DNA from: Chrysomallon squamiferum
Taxonomy: Eukaryota; Mollusca; Gastropoda; Neomphalida; Peltospiridae
DNA: 64,000 nt
Direction of reading: 5' to 3'
NCBI GenBank assembly: GCA_012295275.1
Contig: CM022677.1
Location: 10,847,483 to 10,911,482, forward strand
Shown: positions 22,460-38,092 of the stretch, one piece after another
How the letters are laid out: each line of letters starts with the position of its first letter
Position numbering within the stretch: position 1 is the first letter of the stretch
Notes under the pieces: generated by a model
Told to the model about the DNA's origin: nothing
Seen by the model: only the letters and a program-made list of their open reading frames with translations
Databases searched by the model: none
Made by a program: the position numbers and the translations under genes

Positions 22460-25400
22460 TATGAAAAATAGAAGAAAACTTAAATGATATTCCATTATGT
22501 ATACAGTTATCACATTTATTTTGTAAAACGAGCGCAATTTACACTATGAATCATATAACGTCACATAATTATAAAATAAGGTGATTTTTTAATTAAGGAT
22601 ACCGCTATTTTCACGAACAAATTATATAAACATTACATAATTATAAACAAGAAAAAATAAATCTTTTATTAGACAGACTTCAACTGAGAGAGTTTTTTAG
22701 ATTTTACATATGTTTTTAAAAATATAATAATAATAAAAACTATTGCCATTTTTGGTGGATCACATGATGTACCACAAGCAGAATGACAAGACTGTTAAAT
22801 ATTCCACTGTTATCTTTCAGGATGCCACACAATATATTCTGTAGATCAAGCTAATAACATGTAAAACTATTTAAAGTGTTGAGGTGGAAAAAATAAGCAG
22901 CGTCAAATTATAAGTGTAAATAGTGTATTTTCTTAACAAAAGTACTACGTTATTTTTGCTCAGTAACAAATTATTCTGACCTGATATAGTAAACACAACA
23001 TAAATTACGTTGAGAAATATCACATTAATATCACAGTTGCTAATAAAATAACATTTTTATCTGGTTGCGATATTTTATTCCTGAATATTCATTGTACTTC
23101 TCAACTAGAAATATTAAAATGAATATCACTTCATATATAATTAATTATTTGCTAATATTTCAAGTGTAACCTCAGCTTTTCAATACACACCTGTCTAGAA
23201 AAAGAAAATCAATATTTAATTATCAATACTATTTGAGGTACAGCTAAAAATTAATCCTGATTTTGTTAGTAACAGAGAATTGAAATCTGGAAGGCCCCTT
23301 TATTTCTAAATTTCTCATCTATCTTTCTTGAATGAGATGATATTCAGTTACTTATGCGACAAAATACTGAAAATTACAGTTATGATTTCATTGTGAACAT
23401 TCAGAAATATAGATGGAGCTTCCATGTTGTAATTTTTTTAAATAACAGTAGCTTTGTATATATCGAGAAATAAAGAGGGCGCGTCTAGTGTGACATTTTA
23501 TAAACAACAGAAGATGTTTCACTGAAAAACACACAGCAGAACATTGTGCAACTAACTTCAGATACCGCTACTAAGTGTCTGTTTTATTAAAAGTAACGTG
23601 CTATTTTACTTTGCTAATTCTAAATCGTATAATAGAAACGTGTAATTTTACTGTACGTGGAACTTAAATATTATATATAATACAGAAAATATTGATAACC
23701 ACATTTAATCTATTAGACATTACTGAAAGTTACAAATGATAATTCTACATGGCGTTATGAAAATAAGTGGTTTAATTACTTGTAAAAAGAAAAAGATAAG
23801 AATTAATTATGAGCAGTGATATTTTCGGTTTGTAGTTAAGTATGTTGAGAAATGTTAATCTCATATTTTATTAATTATCGTATTTTATATCAGGTTATAT
23901 TGAAAAATATCAGAGTTAATTCCCTTGAATCATGATAGTTTGTAACTTATTTTAGTATGCTTTAGAAAAAACAAGGTTAACTTGTTATTTTATTTTTATT
24001 TTTGTTTTGTTTTTTTCAAAAAACCACAACAATAATAATATTTTTGTTTTTATTTTGTTTTTATTTTTCTGTGTAAAACAGATTTATTCTTATATTATTG
24101 TTTGACGAGATAAAATATTCTTTTAAAAAAAAAGTATATATAATTTCATTAAATTGAACTTATTTTTATAATACATGAGGATTTTATAAAAAATTAAATA
24201 AAGAATATTGTTTAAATTGTTACCCTCGATAACTAAATAAACACAAGTTTTAAAACGTCTGTATTAGTTGTAGAAAATTAAAATTACATTAATTAGAGAT
24301 TATCAGATTTTTCATTCTAAGTTTATTGTTTTCTCAGTGTTTACAATAAGATAAAATATTCTAAATTAATTTGATAAATTTGAATTTTAGATTAATCATG
24401 TAATTTCATGTAGGGAGAGATGTAAATTGTGTCGCGGAATGTCAGGTAACTGCGTCATAAAACAAAGTATCACATTGTGACACTGAAAGGTGCACATTTA
24501 ATTTTCAATAATATCAATACAATAATAAATACAATATTCATCTAGCACTTCACGCGTTTCTGTACAGTCTTATTATTGTTAATAATAAAACAACTGATTA
24601 TTAAAGACCATAATTTTTTAGTACATTTATTTGGTAAAAATATTAGTATTAATATTAATGTTGAAAGAAGATATTCATATTTAGATGTGAAGAGGAGATA
24701 TTAAGCTTCTATCTTACTTTACAAAATTATTCAAAATATAAAATTATCAAAATATTACTTTAATGTCGTTTATAATAAAATATTTCTTTTTTCTGAGACC
24801 TAGAATTGTTTTTGATCAGAGGACTGGTAAATTCATAACAAACGTTAAACAATTTCGCTTGAAATTTGTCGTAAAAACAGCCGTAATGTTAGCTGAAGGC
24901 GTTTTTCAGGTTTCTGAATAAAGACCAAACTTTAATTCTAAAAGCAAGGGTTCTTTTTAATATTATCACCGAAAAATATAGGAGGAAAATGTATATATGC
25001 AGTGTGTGTGTGTCCAAAAATGTAAACTTATCCTGTTTAAATTTATTTTGTGAATAAAATGTAAAAGTGCCTTTCCTATTTAAATGTGGAAAAAAGGACT
25101 CAATATTTTTATTTTGTACGAAACTAATAAAAAATTTTTAATATCAATTCAGGTGTTTTTTTTATGATTTACAGTCAGAATGTGGGTTAAAATTATCCTC
25201 ACTTGAAGAAATCAATAGTTGTTTTCACACGAGTGTTTACAATAATCATGTTCTGTGAAAAACGATACATTTTCAGAGATAGGTTTGATTCTGAAGTGTG
25301 CACTTGTTTAACTAACACAGGACTGATTTTCTGAGACTACCGAGTTCAAGATTAATAAAGTGTTATGAAAATTATAAACAACATTCACAAATTTCTTCAC

Positions 25401-25930
25401 TGGAATATTTACATTACTGTTTCAGAAATATGTCCAAATTTTTGGTAGAAATGTTTACTGCATTCGTAACAGTTCAATCACATTTATCTTAAAAATGCAT
25501 TAATAATTAAAAACAAGGCAACACAAGAAAATGAACAAAATTATATTTATTTTAATAAATATCAACGTTATTAATTGTAACATCTAAACAACAAGTGTAA
25601 GTTAAATAGATATTTCTCTGTACAGAAGACAGCAGGTACAGATCTAGGGTGTGGTGTGTTAACATATTTGTGTGATGAGAAAATACCCCAAACGTTCTTT
25701 ACTCCTCTACTATATAACACTTTCCTTTTATTTTAGTCTCTCACACACTGCCTGAAATAGAAAATAAACAGTTACCTAGTAAAATTTCTCAAACAGATTG
25801 TCAAAGAATTTTATGGTATTTTAAAATAATGCGAAACAGAGACAAAGCGAGAAAGATATAAAAAAACAAGTGAAACAGTAAAAGAACAAAAAACCCAACA
25901 ACATTCAACAAAATAAAATATGAGTGAAAT
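22309..25930. other. AT-rich non-coding DNA
   Basis: No exon recognised on either strand. It contains an ATT microsatellite (22,413-22,460) and scattered AAATATCA/TTGAGAAATATC-like words that may be remnants of an old repeat. Confidence 0.55.
22413..22460. repeat. (ATT)n microsatellite
   Basis: Pure ATT run of about 15 units. Confidence 0.95.
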
Positions 25931-25931
25931 A

Positions 25932-25932
<1 letters not shown>

Positions 25933-25969
<37 letters not shown>

Positions 25970-25978
25970 CTTTAACAG
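25933..25978. repeat. (CA)n microsatellite
   Basis: Pure CA run of about 23 units. Confidence 0.95.
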
Positions 25979-25999
25979 TGCTTTTATGGTTAATCTTTA

Positions 26000-27124
26000 A
26001 ACTAACAGGCTCAGAAATCACATCCTGGCCTTAAATAAATAATAACTGAGATTACCAAAAACAATTCTTATTAAAACACTTCAATGAAAACAACAAAGAT
26101 AAAGATCACACTCTGAAATCAAAATCTAATAAAAATATGATTTCCTTTATAAACTTTGGTCCTGTGTATTTTATCAGCACATAAATATCAGTATCAGTGT
26201 GTGTGAATTAACAGAATATTTTATCATGTTATCCTGTGTATCAGAAAATGTTGAATAGTGTATATCAAAAAAATCATACAAACAGGATGGTAGAAAGTAT
26301 TATTTTCTATATCAGAACACTGCAAAGAGACAACAATCATCAGTTAAGTTGTATGGCTGAAATTATCATTCTTTGAATCAGTAAATTTCTATAGAGCATT
26401 TTTCTATGAAGTAGAATTGACATTCATTCATTCATTTTAAACATTCATTCATTCATTCATTCATTCATTTGTATAGTTTGTAAAAACAATGGCTATCAAA
26501 AATTTCACAGTTATTTATGATAAGCTTTCATTCCTCCCATTTCACAAAAAAAGAACTGACATAATTTTAAAGCTAGTTATATAATTACAAATGAAAAAAT
26601 ATTTATAAGTTTTAATTCTTTTAAAACTGTTAAAATAATTATTCATTATTATTTTTTTTATTATTAACAATTTTTTAAAAATAAGATTACTAGTGAGCCT
26701 TTTCATGAGCATCAAAAGAAAACCAGCTACTTTGTTTAAACCTAGTTATCATAATTATGCAAATACATACATATAAATAATAATCAAGATAATAATAAAA
26801 ATAATAAAAAAAATAACAACAACCATAATAACAAACTGTTAAAATAATAATCATAATAAGATAGACATTTAATTAAAAATTAAAAAGTACAGTATCATAA
26901 TAATACAAAATAAGATTACCTCCAATGTCAAATTCAACGAATCTCAAAATGAATAGGAGAGAAGAATATATAACAATAATGAATGCATACACACTTTTAA
27001 TTTATTAACAATCAAGAATTATTAAAAAAAAAAAAAAAAAAAACAACAACCAAGAACAAACGATGGAATTAATCTCATCAAGACAGACATTTAATTAAAA
27101 AAATTAAAAATTAAAAATTAAGAA
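26000..27124. other. 3' flank of the 27-31 kb gene
   Basis: AT-rich. ATTC repeats lie at about 26,408-26,470 and AAT and poly-A runs near 26,780-27,050. No coding region recognised. The 3' UTR of the minus-strand gene probably lies just below 27,125. Confidence 0.5.
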
Positions 27125-27277
27125 CTACTTCCTCACTACAGTGCAGTCTGCCTCCATGTCAAAGAGAGGTTGTGGTTTCTGAATATTTGCATTGCTAGAC
27201 AGGCTGAATGTATACACAGCCCTTGCATTGCCAGACAGGTTGAATGCACACACAGCCCTTGCACGATGATCAGCTAG
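27125..27277 (-). CDS. Last exon of the 27-31 kb gene, with a 12-residue internal duplication
   Basis: The acceptor CACTCCAG is followed by 50 codons and TAG, joined in phase 0 to the exon ending at 27,899 (PTWLQ|LADHRAR). A 36-nt tandem duplication at 27,191-27,262 gives ARAVCAFNLSGN followed by ARAVYTFSLSSN; it keeps the frame. The end is LFDMEADCTVVRK. Confidence 0.55.
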   Translation of the reverse strand, partial: LADHRARAVCAFNLSGNARAVYTFSLSSNANIQKPQPLFDMEADCTVVRK

Positions 27278-28024
27278 CTGGAGTGAAAGTGTGATTTTAA
27301 CAACTGTTTATATGTGAGAAGAAATATATTGTTCTTTACATTAAAAAGAAAGGAATGTTTTAGAAATTAATGTAAAAGTTGAAATTAAAACTGGATGCAA
27401 AAGTTGAGATATATATGTTAAGTATTGTAATGAGAAATGCTATTTCATATTAATCATTTCTTATTTATTAATCTCCCTCTCGCTCTCTTTCTGTGTATGT
27501 ATAACACCCCCCATACACACACACACCAATGACTACATTTTTTTGTTAATTTATTTTCTTGTTCTTTTAATTATAAATACATGCGGGGATTTTATTCAAA
27601 CAAAGATACATATGTATGTGTGTTTGTATGTGTGTATGTATAAATATCGCTGTATTATTTACTTTTATATTTGTCTATCTTTCTAGGTTTCTGTCTGCTG
27701 TAAGTGTGAAAATGTTAAAATAATAATCATAAGAAGATATTACATATATTAACAAAATCTATATATCTATATGTCTATCTACATATCTGCCTAGAAATCT
27801 CTCTCTGTATATGTATGTCTAATATAAAATTGAAAATAAAACACACAAAAATGTACACACAAACAGAATACAGCACATACATATACTTTGTTTATTACCT
27901 GAAGCCAGGTAGGTACTTCTCCATCTTTCTTGGCTGCAGAAATAATGTTCCATTTATCAACAGACATACACTCCTTAGCGTCTAGAAATCTGATATCACT
28001 TTCTGTTCTCTTCTATATTATTAT

Positions 28025-28105
<81 letters not shown>

Positions 28106-29410
28106 AAGATGAACATAGAGAAACTTCTAGTGAGAGACACAACCAGATATACATATTCATAAATAAGAAGAATGTGATGTTTATTATTACAACAGATATA
28201 TAGCTGTGAACTGTTATTTCAACATACTATATAATCACTCACCAAGACCTTTCAACATGGCTGCAGTGTCAAGGACATCATCTAGTGACAGTGTCAGAAG
28301 TTGACTGTTTCCTTTATCTGTGAGAATGGCTGGACAATGCATCATATTACCCAGCATTCCTAGAGGAAGATAAATAAATAAATAAATGAGATGACAAATT
28401 TCAATAAATATGAACCATATAAACATTAAAAATAGAAAATAACTATAACTGTTTACCAGGATATCCTCCAAGTGCTGTCAGTTTAATCAGGAAGCTGTCT
28501 GCAACTGAAGGGAGACAACTACAAGATGATTCAATTTTCTCCCCTGACTTCTTGACAGTGAGACCCTAAAATTAATACATTTATATAAATAGTTTTAAAC
28601 GAAAACAACAAAACAACAGCATTAACAATAATCAATCCTTTTATTTAGTATTCCTTTCTCTTTCTTATTTTTAACCATTGGATTAACTTAGGTTAGAGTT
28701 AGAGTTAGGATTAGGGTTAGGACTAGTGTTATGGTTACAATGAGGGTAGGGGTTAGGTTTAGGCTAGTTATTTATTTATTTACATACTTATTTGTTATTG
28801 TTTCTTTTTTATTATTTTTCTTGTTATTGTTCTTTTTTAAAATAAATTTATTTATTACCAATTGCAGCATCCAACTTTGTGGAAAGTTCTTCCATTTCAT
28901 TTTCTTATAAGTTTTTCTTCTTCTGAGTTATTAACACATCTGTAATTCAATTAATTGGCTGAAAGCTTCTGCTTCTGCACAGGACTTCTTGTAAATTTCC
29001 CTGATGCCAGTTTACTTTGGAGTCCATCAGCTTCCTTCATGCCATATGCCAGACTTGCAACAGAACTTTGGTTTGATTCATCTTGATAAAATAGAAAAAA
29101 AACCAAACAAAAAAAACATTCATCTTTCATATACATACTACAATGAATACTGAAACACACATAGCAAAAGCTAGCAAGTACATTTACAGAGACACGCATA
29201 CACAGACAGACAGAAACTCAGAAACAAAAACACCAACTAACCCTAAATACCAACAACAGATGACAAATACACTGAGATGCCAGACACAGACACAAATAGA
29301 ATGACAAAGAATGAATGAGAAAGAAAGAGTAGAATGAGGTTGATAGTTATGGATAAAGAAACAAATAGAAAAGAAAAATATACAGAGAGAAAGTATGTGT
29401 AGGAGTAAAA

Positions 29411-29477
<67 letters not shown>

Positions 29478-29885
29478 AAAGACAAAAAGGAAACATACCT
29501 AATACACAATTGGAGTTCAGACTTAATTCCTGCAGAGAACTTGTGTCTGGTTTGGATACTGGAATATCTGAAGTAAATGAAAAATAATATCAAGAAACTT
29601 GGCAACTGTATTTTAACTATTAGCAGAAAAAGAAAAAACAAAAAGAAGAAAAAATATAATAATGAGAAATTTGTCAAATCTAAATAGTTAGAAAATGAAA
29701 TACACATGTATAAATAATATATAAATCTAAATTAACCATCAACAGTAAGTGTTTGGTTGTTAACTTTTGCATCATTCAGATGAAAAGCAGTCATCTTTGG
29801 ATGATTGAAAACAGCAGACAAAACCTGAGTACACAATTTAGTGACCCCAGCTGGTAAAAAAAACAAAAAAAAAAAATAATAATAA

Positions 29886-29916
<31 letters not shown>

Positions 29917-31186
29917 AAGAAGAAAAATGAAGAAGATGAAGAAGAAGAGAAAATAAGAATTTATTTTTCACAAGATTATTATTATTATAAAAGATTTTAT
30001 AACAGTTATAATTAAGATTACACACAGCACTCTCAGTGTGTCTGTTTTGTTGGTGGCAAGGCTAAGGAAGATCACTGTTGTGTTAGAACACACTGCCAAA
30101 CACACAGCTCAGAAAGCCTGGGGTCCAAAACTGTTTCCTGATAAATTTAAAACCTAGGTAAAAAATAAATAAAAATACAAAAAAAATAAAGGTGTTAATA
30201 ATTAATGAAAATGTAGAATACTAAATTATATTCAGTAGATTGTAATATTAAATAAAATAATGAAAAGCTTAATAATAATGAATGTAAATATCCAATATAA
30301 TGTAGTTAGTATGATTATATTTTAAATAAATTAAAAATAATAAGAAAATTAATAAACAAATAAATGATAGATAGACAGACAGAAGTTAGATAGAAAGATT
30401 TATAAATAAATAAAAATAATCAACTGTCTACTAAAACTTGTTTTAAGAGCATTTTTATGAATTAAAACTATAAATAAATTTAAAATTATTTAAATAACTG
30501 ATTCTTAAGCTATTTATGTTCAGAATTATCAAAAGAGAACTTACAGAAAGATTATATAAAATATTTTCTTTCTTTGTTATACTTCAAAAATATTACAAAT
30601 ATTTAAAAGTAATTGTTAAAAACATAAAGAGAAAAAAGAAAGAAAACTAAAAGCTTGCTAATTAGGAACAAATAAGAAATGATATATAAAGACAGACTGA
30701 CATATAGAAGGACAACAGATAAGAATATAGTAAGTAGAGAAATAGGCATATAGACAGATTCTCAGAAAGGCAAACACATTTATCTGAACATTTTCAAGAA
30801 AAGATATAAACACAGACAATCAGAAAAGCAGAGAGAGATAGAAATAACATAAATAAATAGGCAGACAGAAAAAGAAACAGACAGATAGACTAAGACATAT
30901 TTACAGACATATTTACCTGAATATTTCTTAAAGTTTTTAAAACCTGACTAAGTGGTAAAGCTTGTTGCAGTTTAAGTCTTGTCTGGCTGCTTTCAACAAA
31001 AACTCTGGATTCACAAGAAGATTAGTCAGTTGAATCACATGATCAAACCTTTTCTGTGGATCCGTATCTTCCTTACTTGGCACAGGAGTTTGAGTTTTCA
31101 GTGGTTGGTTTGGGTCTAATGGTGGTACTGATGCTGTTGGTGCTGACTGCCATTTCATTTTCGATGATGTGAAACCCATGTCAGTT
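27125..31186 (-). CDS. Multi-exon gene, protein not recognised
   Basis: Exon-like blocks with GT..AG borders, in transcript order: 31,186-30,917; 29,850-29,737; 29,567-29,499; 29,081-28,859; 28,565-28,457; 28,359-28,243; 28,002-27,899; 27,277-27,125 (stop TAG). Phases close exactly between 29,850 and 29,081 and again from 28,565 to the stop. Readable parts are VTKLCTQVLSAVFNHPKM, VSKPDTSSLQELSLNSN, SSVASLAYGMKEADGLQ, SCSCLPSVADSFLIKL, LLTLSLDDVLDTAAMLKGL, KECMSVDKWNIISAAKKDG and QKPQPLFDMEADCTVVRK. The middle looks coiled-coil-like. Two blocks (30,917 and 28,859) contain frame changes, so this is either a decaying gene or a real gene with assembly indels. No family was recognised, and the 5' end may lie further upstream. 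Confidence 0.5.
28027..28103. repeat. (GA)n microsatellite next to a splice acceptor
   Basis: Pure GA run of about 38 units on the + strand. On the gene strand it is a TC run ending about 25 nt upstream of the acceptor used at 28,002, so it is effectively a giant polypyrimidine tract. Confidence 0.95.
28688..28767. repeat. Degenerate telomere-like (TTAGGG) interstitial repeat
   Basis: About 80 nt of GGTTAG, AGTTAG, TTAGGG and GGGTTAGG variants, within an intron of the minus-strand gene. TTAGGG is the usual animal telomere unit; this is a short, diverged internal tract. Confidence 0.7.
28859..29081 (-). pseudogene. Coding block of the 27-31 kb gene with a frame change
   Basis: After the acceptor TATCAAG the frame joined to 29,499 reads DESNQSSVASLAYGMKEAD then LQSKLASGKF. 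From about 29,000 a different frame carries protein-like sequence (KKSCAEAEAFSQLIELQ), then SEEEKLIRK and EMEELSTKLDAAI up to a GTAATA donor at 28,858. Together these resemble one alpha-helical coiled-coil exon with two or three small indels. The donor phase does not match the next exon at 28,565. Confidence 0.4.
29413..29473. repeat. (GA)n microsatellite
   Basis: Pure GA run of about 30 units, 26 nt from the donor at 29,498 of the minus-strand gene. Confidence 0.95.
29880..29950. repeat. AAT/AAG trinucleotide tract
   Basis: AAT units then about a dozen AAG units. On the gene strand this forms the TTC-rich tract upstream of the acceptor at 29,850. Confidence 0.85.
30917..31186 (-). pseudogene. 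First recognised exon of the 27-31 kb gene, frame broken
   Basis: After the acceptor TTTACACAG: TDMGFTSSKMKWQSAPTAS, VPPLDPNQPLKTQTPVPSKE and KRFDHVIQLTNLLVNPEF in one frame. From a TTTTTG run near 31,000 the neighbouring frame takes over (ESSQTRLKLQQALPLS, QVLKTLRNIQ) up to a CAG|GTAAAT donor. The exit phase does not match the next exon, so at least one indel or a missed exon separates them. It is proline-rich first, helical later. Confidence 0.45.
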
Positions 31187-33738
<2,552 letters not shown>

Positions 33739-34051
33739 TTTTGTAATGTGTTATAAATGGACAGACAAACAGAAAGATACATATGGATTTTGAAAGATGT
33801 TATACATGCAGGAGATGAGTGAGACAGAGTGACTCAGAGAGAGAGAGTTTGATATAGATAAACTTAGACAGACTGATTATTTGTAGACAGATAAATAGAC
33901 TGATAGAAAGGAACAAAGATAAATAGGAAGCCACAGAGGAACACACTCATGGAAATACAGATTTAGAGACATGACAGATGTAAGCAACTGTATGATGGTA
34001 ATGTAGGGTATATAATAAAGTGTGACTATATATATATATATATGGTGTTAG

Positions 34052-34052
<1 letters not shown>

Positions 34053-34104
<52 letters not shown>
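34053..34104. repeat. (TG)n microsatellite
   Basis: Pure run of about 26 TG units, preceded by a short TA run. Confidence 0.95.
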
Positions 34105-34109
<5 letters not shown>

Positions 34110-35600
34110 GATATCTTTTAGAGAGTGAATATGAACTGATGAATATGTCTGATAGGTTGATTCGAGTATTTGAGCAAGAAACTGTGGGAATATGTGTTTA
34201 TGAGTTAGTTAGAAAGAATGGGTATATCATGTCTGGTTTGGTGTGTGTTTTCTCTGTGTTTTTGAGAGTGCATATGTATTGTAGATAGATACATAGGTAG
34301 ACAGAGAGACAGAAATACAGATATATGTCAATATATGTAAAAGATATAGTGTGTAAACATGTATGCCTCTGTAATATTACGTGTCTGTGTGTAAGAGAGG
34401 ATGTGGATACATAGGGTACTGCTATTTTTTCCAAATTTGAATACAGTGGCATTAATTTGAAAGCCCTTTCTATACATAGATAGAAAGATAGGATAACAGA
34501 GTATACACAGAAGTGTATGTATTTCAGAGTATGTTTGAAAAACATTTGTTTATTTTTAGGAACAATGGGTGTATTATACAAAGAACACTCCTTTTTGAAC
34601 ATGCATGTATTCTCTGTCTTGCTCACAAAGAGAAATACTCACTCTTTTTTACAAATGCACTCCAGCTTTCACATTTTCAGTCATAGCTTACCTAACAAAT
34701 ATAAACACATACTCATTCACACATCACCTCTCTCTAACCCTCACAAAAGTAAATACTCAGTATATTAGTATACATGCCTGTCTCTAAGTAAATCCACCCA
34801 CAATTCTATATCTAATCTATCTAAAATAAATAAACAGCATAAACATAATCTTGTTCTCAAGTATTTGTTGACCCATCCTTTCTCTGTTTAATAAAGATAT
34901 CTATATATGCACCTATCTCATATATCTATCTCTCATCTGTCAATCTTATCTATCTCTGTATCTCTGTATAGATATATAATTATCTCTATTAATCTGTGTC
35001 ATTCACTGAAAAAACATACACAGGGCATACTCAGTTTCATACAGCATTCTCTCTCTATAACACACAAACACATATAACCACACCTACATATCAGTCTCTC
35101 TCTCTCTCAATATATCTATCTATCTATATCTAGCCTCTCTTTTTAACTCATACTCAAATATAAACATACTCTCATTTACACATTCATTTATATACCAATC
35201 CTCTAAATACATAACAATATATTCATACACATATACTCATTATTATGGATCTATATATGTATATATTTATGTAGTTTGTATATGTCCATCTATCTGTGTC
35301 TATCCTCTCTAACACACATATACATATATAAACCAAAATTCATTCACTCATCTGACACTCTCAAAAACCCACAAAAAGCACACTATCTTTCACATGCATT
35401 TATATACCCATTCTCTTTAACACACAAACACATATTTATAAAGACTCGTACACACATACACATCAGTTTGTCTATCTAGCTATCATCTATCTATCTATCT
35501 ATCTATCTATCTATATAATTATTGTCTACCTATCTCTCAGGGCATCTAACAATCCATCTATCTATTCCTCTATCAATCAATCTCACTCTCTCAAAATTAG

Positions 35601-35698
<98 letters not shown>

Positions 35699-36000
35699 GT
35701 ATATATTATCTCCATTTACCTCCTTTTTAAAATGTGTTAATTAAATACAATTTTTCTTACTCAAACCCACAATCTTCCTTTAACACTGCCATACAGCCAT
35801 CCTCTCTAGCAAACATACAAACACATCAAAACCTCCACACTTCCCTATCCAATCTCTATCTGTCTTTGTATCTCTATTCAAATATGTCTATCTATCTACC
35901 AATCAATCTATTTATCTATTTATCAATATATTTATTCATTTTTCTATTTATCCATAAGCAACAAACTAACACACAAACAATAGACTCAGTCTTTCTTTCA
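34105..36000. repeat. GATA/TCTA- and CACA-rich low-complexity region
   Basis: Interspersed ATCT, ATAC and CACA words with no stable unit; ORFs across it are S/Y/I/T-rich simple-sequence translations. A pure ATCT run lies at about 35,485-35,512 and a CA run at 35,602-35,695. The right end grades into arm 2 of the inverted duplication. Confidence 0.8.
35602..35695. repeat. (CA)n microsatellite
   Basis: Pure run of about 47 CA units, flanked by TCTA-rich sequence. Confidence 0.95.
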
Positions 36001-37055
36001 GTTGTGCAGGTATATACTCATGCCTCCTTGCATCTATCTATCTTTCTAGTAATCTATCTACCTTTCTTCTGTCTATCAAGCTACCTTTCTTGTGCCCATT
36101 TTACATTTTACCATATATCCACCCTGTTTTACACTTATATATGTAATTACTTATCCTTTAATATAGACATATACCAATCACTTCCTAAACACACAAATAC
36201 ATTATCATTCCTATACACATGTCAGTGTTTGTATGTGAGTGTACACACACTCTTTAATGCATGTGTCTATATGACTATCAGTCTGTCTAGAAATCAGTCT
36301 ACTGAACTAGTGACATACTACATATCTACCTTCTTATTAGTTTATCTCTCTAGCTTATATGTCTATTTTTCAGTAACCATCTGTATATCTAACTGCACAC
36401 CACTTCAAACCTTTGTATCTTTCTATATATCTATATATATAATCTATCTGTATTTATCTCTGGATATCTATCTTTATCATCACCAACTCAATCCAAACAC
36501 GGATCCAATCCTCTATGTCTCTCTGTCTGTCTGTGTGTGTGTATTTATGTACATATACATGATCATATCCTCAAATCAATAGCCATCCACTTTACCATTA
36601 CCTATCTGTCTTTCTTTCTGTCTAGCTATTTATCATTCTATAGCTAGATATGAACCTGTTGACCTGCCTGCCTCTTTAGCTATCTGTATATCCATCCATC
36701 AAACTCTAAGCAAATGCCTCCCTATATATATATTTCTCTAACCATCAGTATTACAATCCATCAATAACCATCCATGAATCACCTATTCATCTTCCTGACT
36801 ATCTCCCTAAATTATTACAACTACCTTTTACATGTATCTTTCTGTGTTACTGTCCATTTATAACTCTCATTCACAATGCCCATAGTTAACAGTCCTTATC
36901 AATCACAGGCACACAAACACACAGACATACACACACACACACACACACAGGCACATGCAGTTTCTATGCATATGCAAGCAGATGTCACCTATCTATATGT
37001 ATCTATATATGTATATCTAGGTACACAATTTCTCATTCTATCTACATAATCAACC

Positions 37056-37060
<5 letters not shown>

Positions 37061-37108
<48 letters not shown>
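37061..37108. repeat. (TA)n microsatellite
   Basis: Pure TA run of about 24 units; a second one lies at about 37,250-37,284. Confidence 0.95.
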
Positions 37109-37110
<2 letters not shown>

Positions 37111-37247
37111 TAACATCTATCAGTCATTTAAACATCTTCTTGCCTACATACCTACATAGCCACCTTCAAATCTCCCTATATTTCAAAAAAGACAAGAAAC
37201 TTTTCCTTCTATATACTATTCCCTGTTCAACTTATGCATACCTACAC

Positions 37248-37288
<41 letters not shown>

Positions 37289-38092
37289 GCCTTCCACAAT
37301 ACCATCCATACTTGCCTACACCTATCTGTATGTCTGCTACATAACTATCTACATATATCTACATATCAACTCTGAACTACTGACCTACCTACCTAGCTGT
37401 CCCTCTCTGTGTCTGATATCTATTAGATAATTATCTACATATATCTACATATCAACCAATTGAACTACTGACCTACAGACCTATCAGTTTATCTACCCAC
37501 ATTACAATAGCTCAATAACCATCCATCAATCATATAACTACCTACATACATAACTAACTATGCCTGCATTACAACCTGTATGATTTATGTATACATCTGT
37601 ACGTCCACACTCTCAGCTTGGCAAACACACACACAACAGAAAGAAGAATACACAGAATACACAGACATTGTTGTGTTTGTCTGTCTGCCTAAATTCATCT
37701 ACATAAATGATTTCCTTTGTTAACTTCTACTGATCTAACTGTCTATTAGTTTATCAGTATCTCTCTCTTTCTTTCAATATATCTTTCTGTGTATCTCTTT
37801 AACTGTTAACCTCCCATCAGACAGTCAGTCTCATATCTCTGTCAATCTTCTCTCCTTTCCTTCAAATCACGTATAGTAACTTTAAACTTGCTAATATTGT
37901 TTATGAAAACAACGCTTGTTGTCTATCTGTAAATATCATTGCTCCACATCTTTTCATTTCTTCTGCACTAATCTGTAATGTAGAAACACACAGAGCTTTT
38001 GCACTGTCCTTAGTCATTATAGTGGAAGTTGTTTTACTGCCATCCTGATAAAACCAAGAATCATCCACTGTTAACTATTGGAGAATAATCAA

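Noticed and set aside
29243-29707. 154-codon minus-strand ORF
   Set aside because: Most of it is a GA/TC tract and T-rich intron; only the 23 codons of the exon at 29,499-29,567 inside it are believable.
30041-30160. Possible extra exon between 29,850 and 30,917 (minus strand)
   Set aside because: Less AT-rich than its flanks and follows a CTAG acceptor, but all frames hit stops and no donor fits; it could be a short dispersed repeat.
35734-36582. 282-codon + strand ORF, the longest in the window
   Set aside because: It is a translation of TCTA/CTAT/CACA low-complexity DNA (S, Y, L, I, T only) that happens to lack stops; part of it is the arm-2 duplicate of arm-1 non-coding DNA.
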